DNA from: Planctomycetota bacterium
GTDB taxonomy: Bacteria > Planctomycetota > UBA1135 > GCA-002686595
DNA: 64,000 nucleotides
Assembly (NCBI GenBank): GCA_002862085.1
Contig: PKCK01000013.1
Location: forward strand, 62,001-126,000
Reading direction: 5' to 3'
The first letter of the stretch is position 1, and every line of letters begins with the position of its first letter. A model generated the notes under the pieces. That model was not told where the DNA came from. It ran no database searches and saw only the letters and a program-made list of their open reading frames with translations. Made by a program: the position numbers and the translations under genes. This document shows, in pieces, positions 43,896 through 52,654 of this stretch.

Positions 43896-44966
43896 ATGCT
43901 CCACCCCACCGCTCCCCTCCGCCCCGTCGGCGCCCTCGTCTTCGCGAGCGGAGCCGCCGCTCTAGGCCTCTTCGGCGCCCTGGGCACCGACTACTCGCAG
44001 AACCGCGTGTTCGAGGTCAGCGTCTCGCAGACGTCCAGCTCCGAGCGCGTGTCCATGGAGATCACCATGAACGGCGAGCCCATCGATCGCGGCGGACGCG
44101 GCGGCGGCGGCGGCGGGCGCACGAGCACGTTCAGCCTCACCACGACCGACGTGGTCCTCGCAGCGGAGAAGGGCGCGCCGACCCGGATCCAGCGAACCTT
44201 CGACGAGGTCTCCGCCGAGTCCAGCTTCGAGATGCGCGGAGAGACGCGGGACGTGGAGATGGAGAGCGCCTTCGAGGGACTCACCATCGTGCTCAGCGCC
44301 GAAGGCGGTGAGGTCGAGGTGGAGGTCACCGACGGTGACGCGCCCGAGGAGGACCGGCTCGAGGGGCATTCCCTCGCCCTCTCCCTCGACCGTCTCCTCC
44401 CGGAGGACGAAGTCGAGGTCGGCGACGAATGGTCCATCGAGGGCGACGACCTGATGGCCGCTCTCGGCCAGCGCCTCCAGTCCAAGCTCATCGATCGTCC
44501 GGAACGTCAAGAGGGCGGCGAGGGACGCGGCCGGCGCGGCGGATCCCGCGGTCCGCGTGGCGTGTCGAGCCCGCTGACGATGCTCGCGGACGGCGACTGG
44601 GAGGTCACCGCCACGCTCACCGACGAGACCGAGGACGTCGACGGCGTCGAGTGCGTCGTGATCACCATCGAGGCCGAAGTCGAGGCCGAGATCGAGATGG
44701 GCCAGCGCGGCCGGCGCGATCGCGCCGTCGGCCAGGAAGGCCGCGGCGGATCCTCGGAAACGACCTGCAGCGCCGAGTTCGAGGGCCGCCTCCTCTGGTC
44801 CGTCGATGCCGAGCACCCCGCACGCCTCGAGTTCGAGGGATCGATCGAGATCTCCTCGGAGCGAATGCGGGAGTCCGACCGCGGAGTGATGGAGATGTCC
44901 TCGCTCACCGAGACCTCCTTCGAAACGACGATCGACGTGACCGTCGGCACCGCCAAGGACAAATGA
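43896..44966 (+). CDS. Exported Gly/Arg-rich, strand-rich protein
   Basis: 356 residues from ATG 43896. Signal peptide near the start (GALVFASGAAALGLFGALG). The mature part is Glu/Asp/Thr-rich with many short beta-type strands (VSVSQTSSSERVSMEITMNG, GGEVEVEVTDGD, WEVTATLTDETEDVDGVECVVITIEAEVEAEIEMG). Two Gly/Arg/Gly-rich stretches (GGRGGGGGGR near residue 68 and RGRRGGSRGPRG further on) interrupt it. I do not recognise the family. The first gene downstream of the LytS/LytTR pair, 148 bp after it. An earlier in-frame start at 43809 gives a non-secretory leader. Confidence 0.75.
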   Translation: MLHPTAPLRPVGALVFASGAAALGLFGALGTDYSQNRVFEVSVSQTSSSERVSMEITMNGEPIDRGGRGGGGGGRTSTFSLTTTDVVLAAEKGAPTRIQRTFDEVSAESSFEMRGETRDVEMESAFEGLTIVLSAEGGEVEVEVTDGDAPEEDRLEGHSLALSLDRLLPEDEVEVGDEWSIEGDDLMAALGQRLQSKLIDRPERQEGGEGRGRRGGSRGPRGVSSPLTMLADGDWEVTATLTDETEDVDGVECVVITIEAEVEAEIEMGQRGRRDRAVGQEGRGGSSETTCSAEFEGRLLWSVDAEHPARLEFEGSIEISSERMRESDRGVMEMSSLTETSFETTIDVTVGTAKDK

Positions 44967-45114
44967 TGCTGACCGGCGTGCGGCACGACCGCTCGCCCTC
45001 GATCCCCCAACACGCGCCACCGCCGCCCGTCGCGGCCTGGCAACTCGCCGAGCGAACATCGCTCCGCCGCGACCGAAGCCCCGCCCCATCCCCCGGCACG
45101 ACCGGGATCCAACC

Positions 45115-45888
45115 ATGAGCCAGACTCTCCCCATCGTCATCGTCTCGAGCCTCCTCGCCGGAGGTGCCGGAGCCGTTCTCGCGACCACTCTGCAGCCCGT
45201 GGCCCCCGTCACCACGGAGACGACGGTCGCCGGCGCGGAGGACGAGATCCTCGCCCGCCTCACGGCCCTCCAGCAGACGGCCGACGCCAACGCGAGGCGC
45301 ATCGAGAACCTGGAGGCCGCGCCCGCTCTCGCCCCCGTGGGCGGCGCCCGCACGGATGCCGCCGGTCTGACGGAGGACGAGGTCCGCGCCCTCATCAGCG
45401 AGGTCTCCGCAGCACAGGTCGGCGAGCCCGGCACCATGGCCGCGGCGACCGTCGAACGTGTGCTGGAACAGCGTGAAGAGCGCGAGCGCCTCGAGCGCGA
45501 CCAGCGCCGCGCAGCGGAGCGCGAGAGGCGCGTCGAAGACCGCCTCGCGAAGATGCAGCAGGAGCTGGGTCTCGACCTCGCGCAGATGAACCAGATGCGC
45601 ACGCTCTACCTCGAGCGTGATGCCAAGCGCGACGAGATGCGCCAGACCATTCGACAGGGCTTCGAGGACGGCACCATGAACCGCGAGTCCATGGGCGATA
45701 TCTGGAAGACCATGCAGACCGAGCACGAGACCGCCTTGCAAGGCATCCTGACCCCGGGTCAGTTCGAGCAGTACCAGGAGTCCGGTTACGACGACCCCTG
45801 GGGCGGACGCGGCGGCCGCGGTGGGCGCGGCGCCGACAACGGCGGCGGCAACGGGCGCGGCGGACGCGGCGGCCGCGGCGGCTTCTGA
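45115..45888 (+). CDS. Coiled-coil exported protein with RGG-like C-terminal repeats
   Basis: 257 residues from ATG 45115. Signal-like N-terminus (IVIVSSLLAGGAGAVLA). Central helical, Glu/Arg/Gln-rich coiled coil (residues about 115-170: VERVLEQREERERLERDQRRAAERERRVEDRLAKMQQELGL) resembling periplasmic Spy/CpxP-like or LTxxQ helices (QMNQMRTLYLERDAKRDEMRQT, ILTPGQFEQYQESG). The end (about 224-257) is a Gly/Arg repeat, GGRGGRGGRGADNGGG and GRGGRGGRGGF. RGG-type tails bind RNA or DNA in eukaryotic proteins; here the function is unknown. Followed by a hairpin terminator. Confidence 0.7.
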   Translation: MSQTLPIVIVSSLLAGGAGAVLATTLQPVAPVTTETTVAGAEDEILARLTALQQTADANARRIENLEAAPALAPVGGARTDAAGLTEDEVRALISEVSAAQVGEPGTMAAATVERVLEQREERERLERDQRRAAERERRVEDRLAKMQQELGLDLAQMNQMRTLYLERDAKRDEMRQTIRQGFEDGTMNRESMGDIWKTMQTEHETALQGILTPGQFEQYQESGYDDPWGGRGGRGGRGADNGGGNGRGGRGGRGGF

Positions 45889-45973
45889 TCGCCAGAACGG
45901 CAGCCATGGCGCGGTTCGTATCCGCCGCGTAAGCGGCGCGCGGGCCGAGCAAGCAGCGGAGCGACTCGCTCTC

Positions 45974-46003
45974 GGGGAGGTGGACGGGCCGGTCCGCCTC
46001 CCC
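45974..46003 (+). terminator. Hairpin terminator after the RGG-like protein gene
   Basis: A 12-bp stem, GGGGAGGTGGAC with GTCCGCCTCCCC (one T-G wobble), has a 6-nt loop, followed by TTCTTCGT. It starts 85 bp after the stop, upstream of the M1 peptidase gene. Confidence 0.65.
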
Positions 46004-46163
46004 TTCTTCGTGCGCGCGCAGCCGCGCGTCCCAAAGAGGAGCGCCCGGTGCCTCGTCCGACGCGCGGACCGCGAACCGCAGGGTCGAGCCGCATAGACTG
46101 GTTCGCCCGCCGCGCAGCTCCGAGCGCGGCACGCCCGTCATCCGCGCCCTGATCCTTCTCTCC

Positions 46164-48560
46164 ATGGCCACTCAATCCCCCCCGAAGACCCGCGCCGCGC
46201 TCCGCGTGGGCTTTCTCTCCACCCTCGCCCTCGGCGCGGCGTTCGCCGGAGGGGACGGCCGCGAGGACCGATTCGCGCAGCTTCGCGCCGAACTCCCCAC
46301 GCCGAACAGCTACCGGACCGCCTCCGGGGCGCCCGGTCACGAGTACTGGCAGCAGCAGGTCGACTACGTCATCGACGTCGCCCTCGACGACGAGAACCAG
46401 CGGATCTCGGGCACCGAGCGCATCACCTACCACAACAACTCGCCGGACAGCCTCCGTTACGTGTGGCTGCTGGTCGAACCCAACCTCTTCAGCCCCGAGG
46501 CGCACGCCGTCGAGACCTCGCTCGCCCCCAACCTCTCGAGCGGCGTGACCTTCCGGACCCTGCGCTCCATGATGGAGCGCCAGCGATTCGACGGGAGCGC
46601 GAGGGTCTCGAACGTCACCGACCTGTACGGGACGCCGCTCGAGCACACCGTGGTCAACACCACGATGCGGATCGACCTGCCGGAGCCGCTCGAGAGCGGC
46701 GAGACGTTCCAGTTCAGCCTCGACTGGGAGTACGCGATCAACGACTCGAAGCTCGTCCGCGGCCGCACCGGCTACGAGTTCTTCGAGGACGACGGCAACT
46801 ACCTCTACGAGATGGCGCAGTGGTTCCCCCGCCTCTGCAGCTACACCGACTACGCCGGCTGGCAGAACAAGGAGTTCCTGGGCCGGGGCGAGTTCACGCT
46901 CGAGTTCGGCGATTACCTCGTGAGCATCACCGCTCCCGACGATCACGTGGTCGCATCGACCGGCGTGCTCCAGAACCCCGACGAGTGCCTGGAGCCCGCC
47001 TGGAAGGAGCGCCTCGAGCGAGCGAAGACGGCCGACCGCCCGGTGCTCATCGTCACTCGCGAGGAGGCCGAGGCCAACGAGACCACGGCTCCCGAGGGCA
47101 CCAAGACCTGGACCTTCGCCGCGGAGAACGTCCGTGACTTCGCGTGGGCCTCCTCCCGCAAGTTCATGTGGGACGCCAAGCGCCACCCCGTCGAGGGCGG
47201 CGAGCCGGTCTGGGCGATGTCGTACTGGCCGAAGGAGGGGGACGCGCTGTGGCGCAAGTACTCCACTCATTCGGTCATCCACACGCTGGACGTCTACAGC
47301 AAGTTCACCTTCCCCTACCCCTACCCGGTGGCCATCAGCGTGAACGGGCCCGTGGGCGGGATGGAGTACCCGATGATCTGCTTCAACGGCCCGCGGCCGG
47401 AGAAGGACGGGACCTACACGGCGCGCTCCAAGCACGGGCTGATCTCCGTGATCATCCACGAGGTCGGCCACAACTGGTTCCCGATGATCGTCAACTCCGA
47501 CGAGCGCCAGTGGACCTGGATGGACGAGGGGCTCAACACCTTCGTGCAGTTCCTGGCGGAGTCCGAGTGGCAGGACGAGTACCCCTCGCGTCGCGGCGCG
47601 CCGGAGAAGATCGCCCCCTACATGACGAGCTCCTCCCAGGTGCCGATCATGACGAACTCGGAGAGCATCCTGCAGTTCGGGGCGAACGCCTACGCGAAGC
47701 CCGCGACGGCGCTCAACATCCTGCGCGAGACGATCGTGGGCCGTGAGCTCTTCGACTTCGCCTTCAAGGAGTACTCGAGGCGCTGGATGTTCAAGCGGCC
47801 CGAGCCCGCTGATCTGTTCCGAACGATGGAGGACGCGAGCGGCGTCGACCTCGACTGGTTCTGGCGGGGCTGGTTCTTCACCACGGACCACACGGACATG
47901 GCGCTCACCGGCGTCACTCGCTGGACGGTGGACACCCAGGACCCGACGATCGAGAAGGAGCGCCAGCGCGCGGAGCGCGACGCGGTCCCGATGACTCTCT
48001 CGGCCGAGCGCAACCGTGAGCTCCCGAAGTACGTCGAACGGTTCCCCGAACTCGTCGACTTCTACAACACCTACGACGCCCTCGACGTGACCCAGGAGGA
48101 CGTCGACAAGTACGAGTCCTTCGCGAAGAAACGCGAGGGCGACGAGCTGGAGATGCTCGGCATGGAGACCCGCTTCTACGTGGTCGACATCGCGAACCTC
48201 GGCGGCCTGCCGATGCCGGTCATCCTCGACGTGCACTACGAGGACGGCGAGGTCGAGCAGATCCGCGTTCCCGCCGAGATCTGGCGCTCGAACGCGACGA
48301 GCGTCCAGAAGCTCGTGATGACCGACCGGGACGTCGCTCGCTTCGTCCTGGATCCGCGCCGCGAGACCGCCGACGGAGACCTCTCCAACAACGTGTGGCC
48401 GCCGGAGATGGACGACCGCCGGTTCCGCGTCAACGCCGCCGGGGCCCGTGATCGGGGGAACCCGATGCGTGCGGCCCGAGACCGCGGCGAGAAGAAGACG
48501 ACGGCCAAGAAGGAGAGCGGCGGCGATGCCGCCGCCGGTGAGCCCGCGGGGGGCCGCTGA
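46164..48560 (+). CDS. Exported M1-family metallopeptidase
   Basis: 798 residues from ATG 46164, beginning with a hydrophobic segment (VGFLSTLALGAAFAGG). Aminopeptidase signature GGMEYP (398-403) and zinc motif HEVGHNW (His432, Glu433, His436), with Glu455 in WMDEGLN as the third ligand. The N-terminal domain has YVIDVALDDENQRISGTERITYHN typical of M1. Residues beyond about 600 contain an unusual Glu/Lys/Arg-rich linker and a carboxyl tail rich in Arg, Gly and Lys (GEKKTTAKKESGGDAAAGEPAGGR). It is likely a periplasmic or outer-face peptidase. Not clearly in an operon with the preceding gene because of the terminator. Confidence 0.92.
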   Translation: MATQSPPKTRAALRVGFLSTLALGAAFAGGDGREDRFAQLRAELPTPNSYRTASGAPGHEYWQQQVDYVIDVALDDENQRISGTERITYHNNSPDSLRYVWLLVEPNLFSPEAHAVETSLAPNLSSGVTFRTLRSMMERQRFDGSARVSNVTDLYGTPLEHTVVNTTMRIDLPEPLESGETFQFSLDWEYAINDSKLVRGRTGYEFFEDDGNYLYEMAQWFPRLCSYTDYAGWQNKEFLGRGEFTLEFGDYLVSITAPDDHVVASTGVLQNPDECLEPAWKERLERAKTADRPVLIVTREEAEANETTAPEGTKTWTFAAENVRDFAWASSRKFMWDAKRHPVEGGEPVWAMSYWPKEGDALWRKYSTHSVIHTLDVYSKFTFPYPYPVAISVNGPVGGMEYPMICFNGPRPEKDGTYTARSKHGLISVIIHEVGHNWFPMIVNSDERQWTWMDEGLNTFVQFLAESEWQDEYPSRRGAPEKIAPYMTSSSQVPIMTNSESILQFGANAYAKPATALNILRETIVGRELFDFAFKEYSRRWMFKRPEPADLFRTMEDASGVDLDWFWRGWFFTTDHTDMALTGVTRWTVDTQDPTIEKERQRAERDAVPMTLSAERNRELPKYVERFPELVDFYNTYDALDVTQEDVDKYESFAKKREGDELEMLGMETRFYVVDIANLGGLPMPVILDVHYEDGEVEQIRVPAEIWRSNATSVQKLVMTDRDVARFVLDPRRETADGDLSNNVWPPEMDDRRFRVNAAGARDRGNPMRAARDRGEKKTTAKKESGGDAAAGEPAGGR

Positions 48561-48827
48561 GCCGGGACGGGGCCCCTGCCGCCTCGATCGAAACGCGACC
48601 TCACGGCGCTGGCGGACGCCCTCGACGTTCGGACGGCTCCCGGCGCTCGCTCTTCGACGCTCGCCCGGCCAAGATCAGCCGCGCCGGTCGGGCTCCCGCG
48701 ATCGGAGTGCGGCCGACCCGGCCTCGCTCCTCGTGGCGTCTCCTCGCTGTAGAGTCGGACGGGTGATCCGCGGCCGGGGCCCCGGCCGGCCGCTCTCCCA
48801 CTCGCGCACGCCCCGGCACGAAGACAC

Positions 48828-49439
48828 ATGGGCACCGACGCCGACCGCATCGCATGGCGCGCCGCCAGGTCCTTCGACGACCTGCTCGGCCTGACCGCGG
48901 ACTTCCTCGAGGGCCGGCGCGGCTTCTTCCCCGGCTGGGGTGGAGCCACGACGGACGAGGAGAGCGACTCGCTGCTCCCCGCGCTCCGCGGAGCGATCGG
49001 CGCGGGGCTCATGCCCGTGGCGTCCCAGCCCGGCAAGCCGTTCGGCCCGGGTCATGACGGGCTCACCTGGGGCGGGCGCGCCTTCGTCGGCGGGCTCGCG
49101 CTCACGGACGCCGGCGCCCGCCGCCTCACGGACGCGGCGCTGGAGGCGGGGCTCCTCGTCCTCGTGGAGGAGGCGGCGTCGGACGCGGACTGGGCACCGC
49201 TCGTCGCAGGCCTGCGTGACGGGACCCCCTACCTCGTCCTCGGGTCGGGCGCCCGGTCGCAGGAGCTGGAGATCTTCGCGGAGCACGTCGCGCCGTCCCT
49301 CCAGGGGGCGCTGGCCGAGCGCCCTTTCCTCTGGATCGTCGACCCGGCATGGGGCCGCCGCGACAGACTCTCCGATCTGCTCGCAGGTCCCGGCCGCGTA
49401 TCCTTCCAGGACGCCAACGGGCGCCCGCCTGCGCCGTAG
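48828..49439 (+). CDS. DUF6919-like protein
   Basis: 203 residues from ATG 48828. The N-terminal WRAARSFDDLLGLTADFLEG and the block GLMPVASQPGKPFG resemble the actinobacterial DUF6919 pattern (WxxAxxxxDLgxLTaxwLeG then SQPG). No catalytic motif is visible. It lies 15 bp upstream of the MauE-thioredoxin gene on the same strand, so the two may be cotranscribed. Function unknown. Confidence 0.65.
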   Translation: MGTDADRIAWRAARSFDDLLGLTADFLEGRRGFFPGWGGATTDEESDSLLPALRGAIGAGLMPVASQPGKPFGPGHDGLTWGGRAFVGGLALTDAGARRLTDAALEAGLLVLVEEAASDADWAPLVAGLRDGTPYLVLGSGARSQELEIFAEHVAPSLQGALAERPFLWIVDPAWGRRDRLSDLLAGPGRVSFQDANGRPPAP

Positions 49440-49454
49440 GCCCAGCAAACGACC

Positions 49455-50549
49455 ATGGACTCCAAAGACTCGCCCCCGCCCTCGCGCCCGGCTCTCCCGG
49501 GCTTCGCACTGGCCCTCGGCATCCTCTGGCTCGCCGCAGGCGCGCTGTACAAGCTCTTCGACGGCCACCCGGCGGATCTCCCGTCGTCCGTCATCGAGAA
49601 GAGCCCCTTCGACGCCTGGAACACCTTCCGCTTCGCGATCGCCGCCGAGCTCGCGGTCGTGGCGCTGGTCATCACCGTCCCGCAGCTCGGCTGGCTCGCG
49701 CTCTCGGGCGTCTTCGCCACCTTCATCACGGTGCTCTTCCCCCTCGTGGCCGAGGGCGCGGAGTCCTGCGGGTGCTTCGGCGGAACCATCACGATCAAGC
49801 CGATCGTGATGATGGCGATCGACGGAGGGCTGCTCGGGCTGATCCTCTTCTCGAGGCCGTGGCGCCTCCCGAGCACCGCTGGCCTCGGCCTGCTGGCAGC
49901 GCTGCCGCTGGTGATCGCGGGCGTGGCAGGCCCCATCGTGAAGCTCCCGCGCCCCGCGGCGGTCGAGACGATCGGCGCGCCGACCGAGCGGCCGGCGACC
50001 GCCGTGTCCAGCTCAGCGACGTCGCCGTCCGGGCCCGGCGCCGACCAGAGCGCCGATCCGGACGCGCTGGATCCCGCACCGGAGGTGGCCGTGCGGACCG
50101 AGCCCGAGCCCGTCGCAGCGGAGCCCGTCGCGCCCGCCCTGCCGATCTTCATGGAGCTGCCCTTCATGGAGATGCAGGACACCTCGCTCTACGACCAGCC
50201 CTTCTACGCCATCGCCGACCAGTCCGAGGGCTTCATGGACGCCTTCAGCCACGTCGTCGTGTATCGGCAGACCTGCGAGGTCTGCGAGGAGCACCTCAAG
50301 ACCCTCGCGGCCGAGGAAGCGCGCGGCGAGCCGAGCTGGGGCGACAAGATCCTCGTGCTCCTGCGCATCGAGGAGGAGATCGACACGCCCGGGAACAACC
50401 TCTGCACCGTGCTCCCCGAGGCCCACCAGAAGGTGAAGCTGCCGGCCCTCGAGCGCGGCTACCTCGTCACGACGCCGGTGTCGTTCGACATCGACGACCA
50501 GAGCAGGATCCGCAGCGTCGTCGACATCCGCAAGGAGCTCGGGCACTGA
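49455..50549 (+). CDS. MauE-like membrane protein fused to thioredoxin-like CxxC domain
   Basis: 364 residues. Residues 15-160 form four or five membrane helices with a Cys-Gly-Cys element (SCGCFGG, Cys105 and Cys107), as in MauE/DoxX-like redox proteins. After a Pro/Ala/Glu-rich linker (about 165-230), an exported-side domain has a CxxC motif (RQTCEVCEE, Cys274 and Cys277) with the rest reading KILVLLRIEEEIDTPGNN and PVSFDIDDQSRIR, compatible with a thioredoxin fold. It could move electrons from membrane quinone or vitamin K-type carriers to disulfides outside (inference). Adjacent to DUF6919. Confidence 0.8.
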   Translation: MDSKDSPPPSRPALPGFALALGILWLAAGALYKLFDGHPADLPSSVIEKSPFDAWNTFRFAIAAELAVVALVITVPQLGWLALSGVFATFITVLFPLVAEGAESCGCFGGTITIKPIVMMAIDGGLLGLILFSRPWRLPSTAGLGLLAALPLVIAGVAGPIVKLPRPAAVETIGAPTERPATAVSSSATSPSGPGADQSADPDALDPAPEVAVRTEPEPVAAEPVAPALPIFMELPFMEMQDTSLYDQPFYAIADQSEGFMDAFSHVVVYRQTCEVCEEHLKTLAAEEARGEPSWGDKILVLLRIEEEIDTPGNNLCTVLPEAHQKVKLPALERGYLVTTPVSFDIDDQSRIRSVVDIRKELGH

Positions 50550-50569
50550 ACGCGGCCCGGACCGCCGCC

Positions 50570-50617
50570 GCGCGCCCGCGGGACGCCGTTCGCGAGGTCG
50601 GCATCCCGCGGGCGCGC
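50570..50617 (+). terminator. GC-rich hairpin between MauE-Trx and MYG1 genes
   Basis: A 14-bp perfect stem, GCGCGCCCGCGGGA / TCCCGCGGGCGCGC, has a 20-nt loop and lies directly before the Shine-Dalgarno-like GAGGAG (50621-50626) of the next gene. It could be a terminator or attenuate expression of MYG1. Confidence 0.5.
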
Positions 50618-50633
50618 TGCGAGGAGCCCTGAA

Positions 50634-51515
50634 ATGACCGCGATCCACACCATCGTCACCCACCCGGGCGGCGCCCACAAGGACGACCTGCTCGCCTGCA
50701 GCGTGCTGGTCGCGGAGAATCCGCAGGCCGTGATCCTGCGACGCGAACCGGCCCCCGAGGAGCTCACCGACCCCGCGGTGGCGATCGTCGACGTGGGCGG
50801 CTCTCACGACCCGGCGCGATCGAACTTCGATCACCACCAGTTCCCGCGGGAGCACGCGCCCACGTGCGCGCTGAGCCTCGTGCTGGACGGCCTGGGTCTC
50901 TACGAGGACGCCCTCCGGTTCTGCGACTGGCTGGAGACCGCCGAGTGGTTCGACTCCCGCGGGCCGAAGCGTACGGCCGAGTGGCTCGGCGCCCCCCGCG
51001 AAGCGGTCGCGCGGCTCACCTCGCCGGTCGACGTCACGCTGCTCCGCCGCTTCGCGGACGCGCCCGAGCACCGTCCGGGCGAGCTCGTCCACGGCTGGAT
51101 GAACGCGATCGGCTCGGATCTCCTCGAGTACCTGCGTACCGCCCGCGCCGGCGTCGAGCGCATCGACGACGCATGTCAGCGGTGGTCGGTCGAGGCGCCT
51201 GGCAGCGCCGTCGGGACGATCTTCCTGGCGCGAGACGCCGTCCCCCTCGACGAACCGTCAGCGAGCCTCGGTCGCTACGTACGCTGGAAGGGCATCGCCC
51301 GGGAGACCGGCGCCCTGGTGTACCCGGATCGCCGGGGCGAGGGATACGGCATCACCCGCTACGAGGACGACCCGCGCCTGGACTTCTCTCGAGTCAGCGA
51401 CGAGCACGACGTGCACTTCGCCCACGCGAGCGGATTCATGTGCAAGACCTCGGCCACCTCCCCGGATCGGCTGCGGGCCCTGATCATCCTCGCCGCGACG
51501 GGCTCGACGAGCTGA
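50634..51515 (+). CDS. MYG1/UPF0160 family protein
   Basis: 293 residues from ATG 50634, with a good Shine-Dalgarno GAGGAG eight bases upstream. MYG1-family motifs: HPGGAHKDDLLACSVL, VDVGGSHDP then NFDHHQFPREH (DHH-like metal site), and the C-terminal HASGFMCKTSA. MYG1 proteins are related to DHH phosphoesterases and have been linked to 3'-5' exonuclease activity on RNA in eukaryotes. Bacterial function is poorly known. Converges on the methyltransferase gene across a strong bidirectional terminator. Confidence 0.88.
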   Translation: MTAIHTIVTHPGGAHKDDLLACSVLVAENPQAVILRREPAPEELTDPAVAIVDVGGSHDPARSNFDHHQFPREHAPTCALSLVLDGLGLYEDALRFCDWLETAEWFDSRGPKRTAEWLGAPREAVARLTSPVDVTLLRRFADAPEHRPGELVHGWMNAIGSDLLEYLRTARAGVERIDDACQRWSVEAPGSAVGTIFLARDAVPLDEPSASLGRYVRWKGIARETGALVYPDRRGEGYGITRYEDDPRLDFSRVSDEHDVHFAHASGFMCKTSATSPDRLRALIILAATGSTS

Positions 51516-51534
51516 GTCCGTCGCGCGACGTGAA

Positions 51535-51577
51535 CGGGAGGAGCCCCGTCCGGCGTCGCCGGACGGGGCTCCTCCCG
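51535..51577. terminator. Strong bidirectional terminator between convergent genes
   Basis: A perfect 19-bp stem (left CGGGAGGAGCCCCGTCCGG, right its exact complement) with a 5-nt loop CGTCG lies in the 84-bp gap between MYG1 (plus) and the methyltransferase (minus). Confidence 0.85.
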
Positions 51578-51599
51578 CCATGTCGCTCGAACCCCACCG

Positions 51600-52526
51600 C
51601 TACTTGGCAGCGACCAGATAAGCGATCCAGGCCTGGCAGTTCTCACCGACGGGGTCGATCTCGAAGTTGCCGTCTCCCTCGTCCTCGTCGTCGGGATCGG
51701 TCCCTTCGAACCATGCGGAGACATCGCTGAAGCCCGCGTCGATGAGTACGTCGCGGATCTCGTTGATCGTCCAGAAGCGCCACTCGTACTCGAAGGCGTT
51801 GGTCAGCTCCGACCCATCCCGGAAGCGGAAATGGATCGCCGCGAAGTACGCCCCGGTCGCGGGGTGGAACTCCTTCTGGTCCCAGACGTACTCGATGCCG
51901 CCGCCGAGTTCGCGGACCTCCTCCTGTTCGATCGTCGCCTCGGGACCACCGTAGAGGTCCATCACGAAGACGCCGTCGTCGGCCATGTTCTGACGCACGG
52001 TCGCGAAGTAGTTCAGGAGCTCCTTGCGGGTCTTGAATTGCCAGTAGCTGAAGTTCTGGGCCGCGGTGATGCACGGCTTCCCGGAGCCCGCGTCTCGCAC
52101 GTCGGCCTCGTGCCACTCCATCCGCGCCGTGCCGTCGGGCACGGCCTGGAAGTTGTGGGTCCTGCCCCAGGCGATGGGCTCGGGATCCAGGTCGAATCCC
52201 TCCGCGGACCGCGACGGGTCGCGGCGGAGCCACTCGGCGCACATCGCCGAGGTACCGCAGAAGTCCTCGCGAAAGTGGACGGGCTCGCGGTCACGGTAGT
52301 GTCGGAACGCCTTCTCGATGAAATCGACGTCGGCGTCGGGCGAGTTCACCGCGCGCTGGTAGAGCTCGTAGCGGTCCGCGTTCTTCGCGTTCATCCGCCG
52401 GTCGCGCTTCTTCCCTTCCTTCTTCCCCTCCGACTTCACGCCGGCGGCGCGGCTCTTCGTCTTCGGAGCCTTGTCCTTGGCTCTCTTGCCCTTGGAATCT
52501 GATTTCTGCTTCGCGGTGGCGGCCAT
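51600..52526 (-). CDS. Class I SAM-dependent methyltransferase with Lys-rich N-terminal tail
   Basis: 308 residues from ATG 52526, preceded by an AGAGGGGGGACC ribosome-binding stretch; a longer frame starts at 52607 but lacks support. Residues 1-45 form a basic tail (Lys/Arg repeats such as KGKRAKDKAPKTKSRAAG). Residues about 60-180 have the SAM-binding core: VHFREDFCGTSAMCAEWL (motif I with GT), AEGFDLDPEPIAWG (motif II acid), and later ITAAQNFSYWQFKTRKELLNYF and DDGVFVMDLYGG. The FDLDPEP motif recalls other class I methyltransferases such as those of small molecules. The Lys-rich tail could bind nucleic acid. Substrate unknown. Confidence 0.85.
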   Translation of the reverse strand: MAATAKQKSDSKGKRAKDKAPKTKSRAAGVKSEGKKEGKKRDRRMNAKNADRYELYQRAVNSPDADVDFIEKAFRHYRDREPVHFREDFCGTSAMCAEWLRRDPSRSAEGFDLDPEPIAWGRTHNFQAVPDGTARMEWHEADVRDAGSGKPCITAAQNFSYWQFKTRKELLNYFATVRQNMADDGVFVMDLYGGPEATIEQEEVRELGGGIEYVWDQKEFHPATGAYFAAIHFRFRDGSELTNAFEYEWRFWTINEIRDVLIDAGFSDVSAWFEGTDPDDEDEGDGNFEIDPVGENCQAWIAYLVAAK

Positions 52527-52654
52527 GGTCCCCCCTCTGGCCTGACGCGCATCGCGCGTGTGATTCGACGTGACGACGGGGAGCGCTATGCCCCCCGCCC
52601 GCGTCAAAGCCTACCGCCCACGACGGAGCGTTCAATCCCGGCCGCGGCCGAGAC

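Noticed and set aside
45786-48236. 816-codon minus-strand frame across the M1 peptidase
   Set aside because: Shadow frame; the plus-strand gene has HExxH and GGMEYP motifs.
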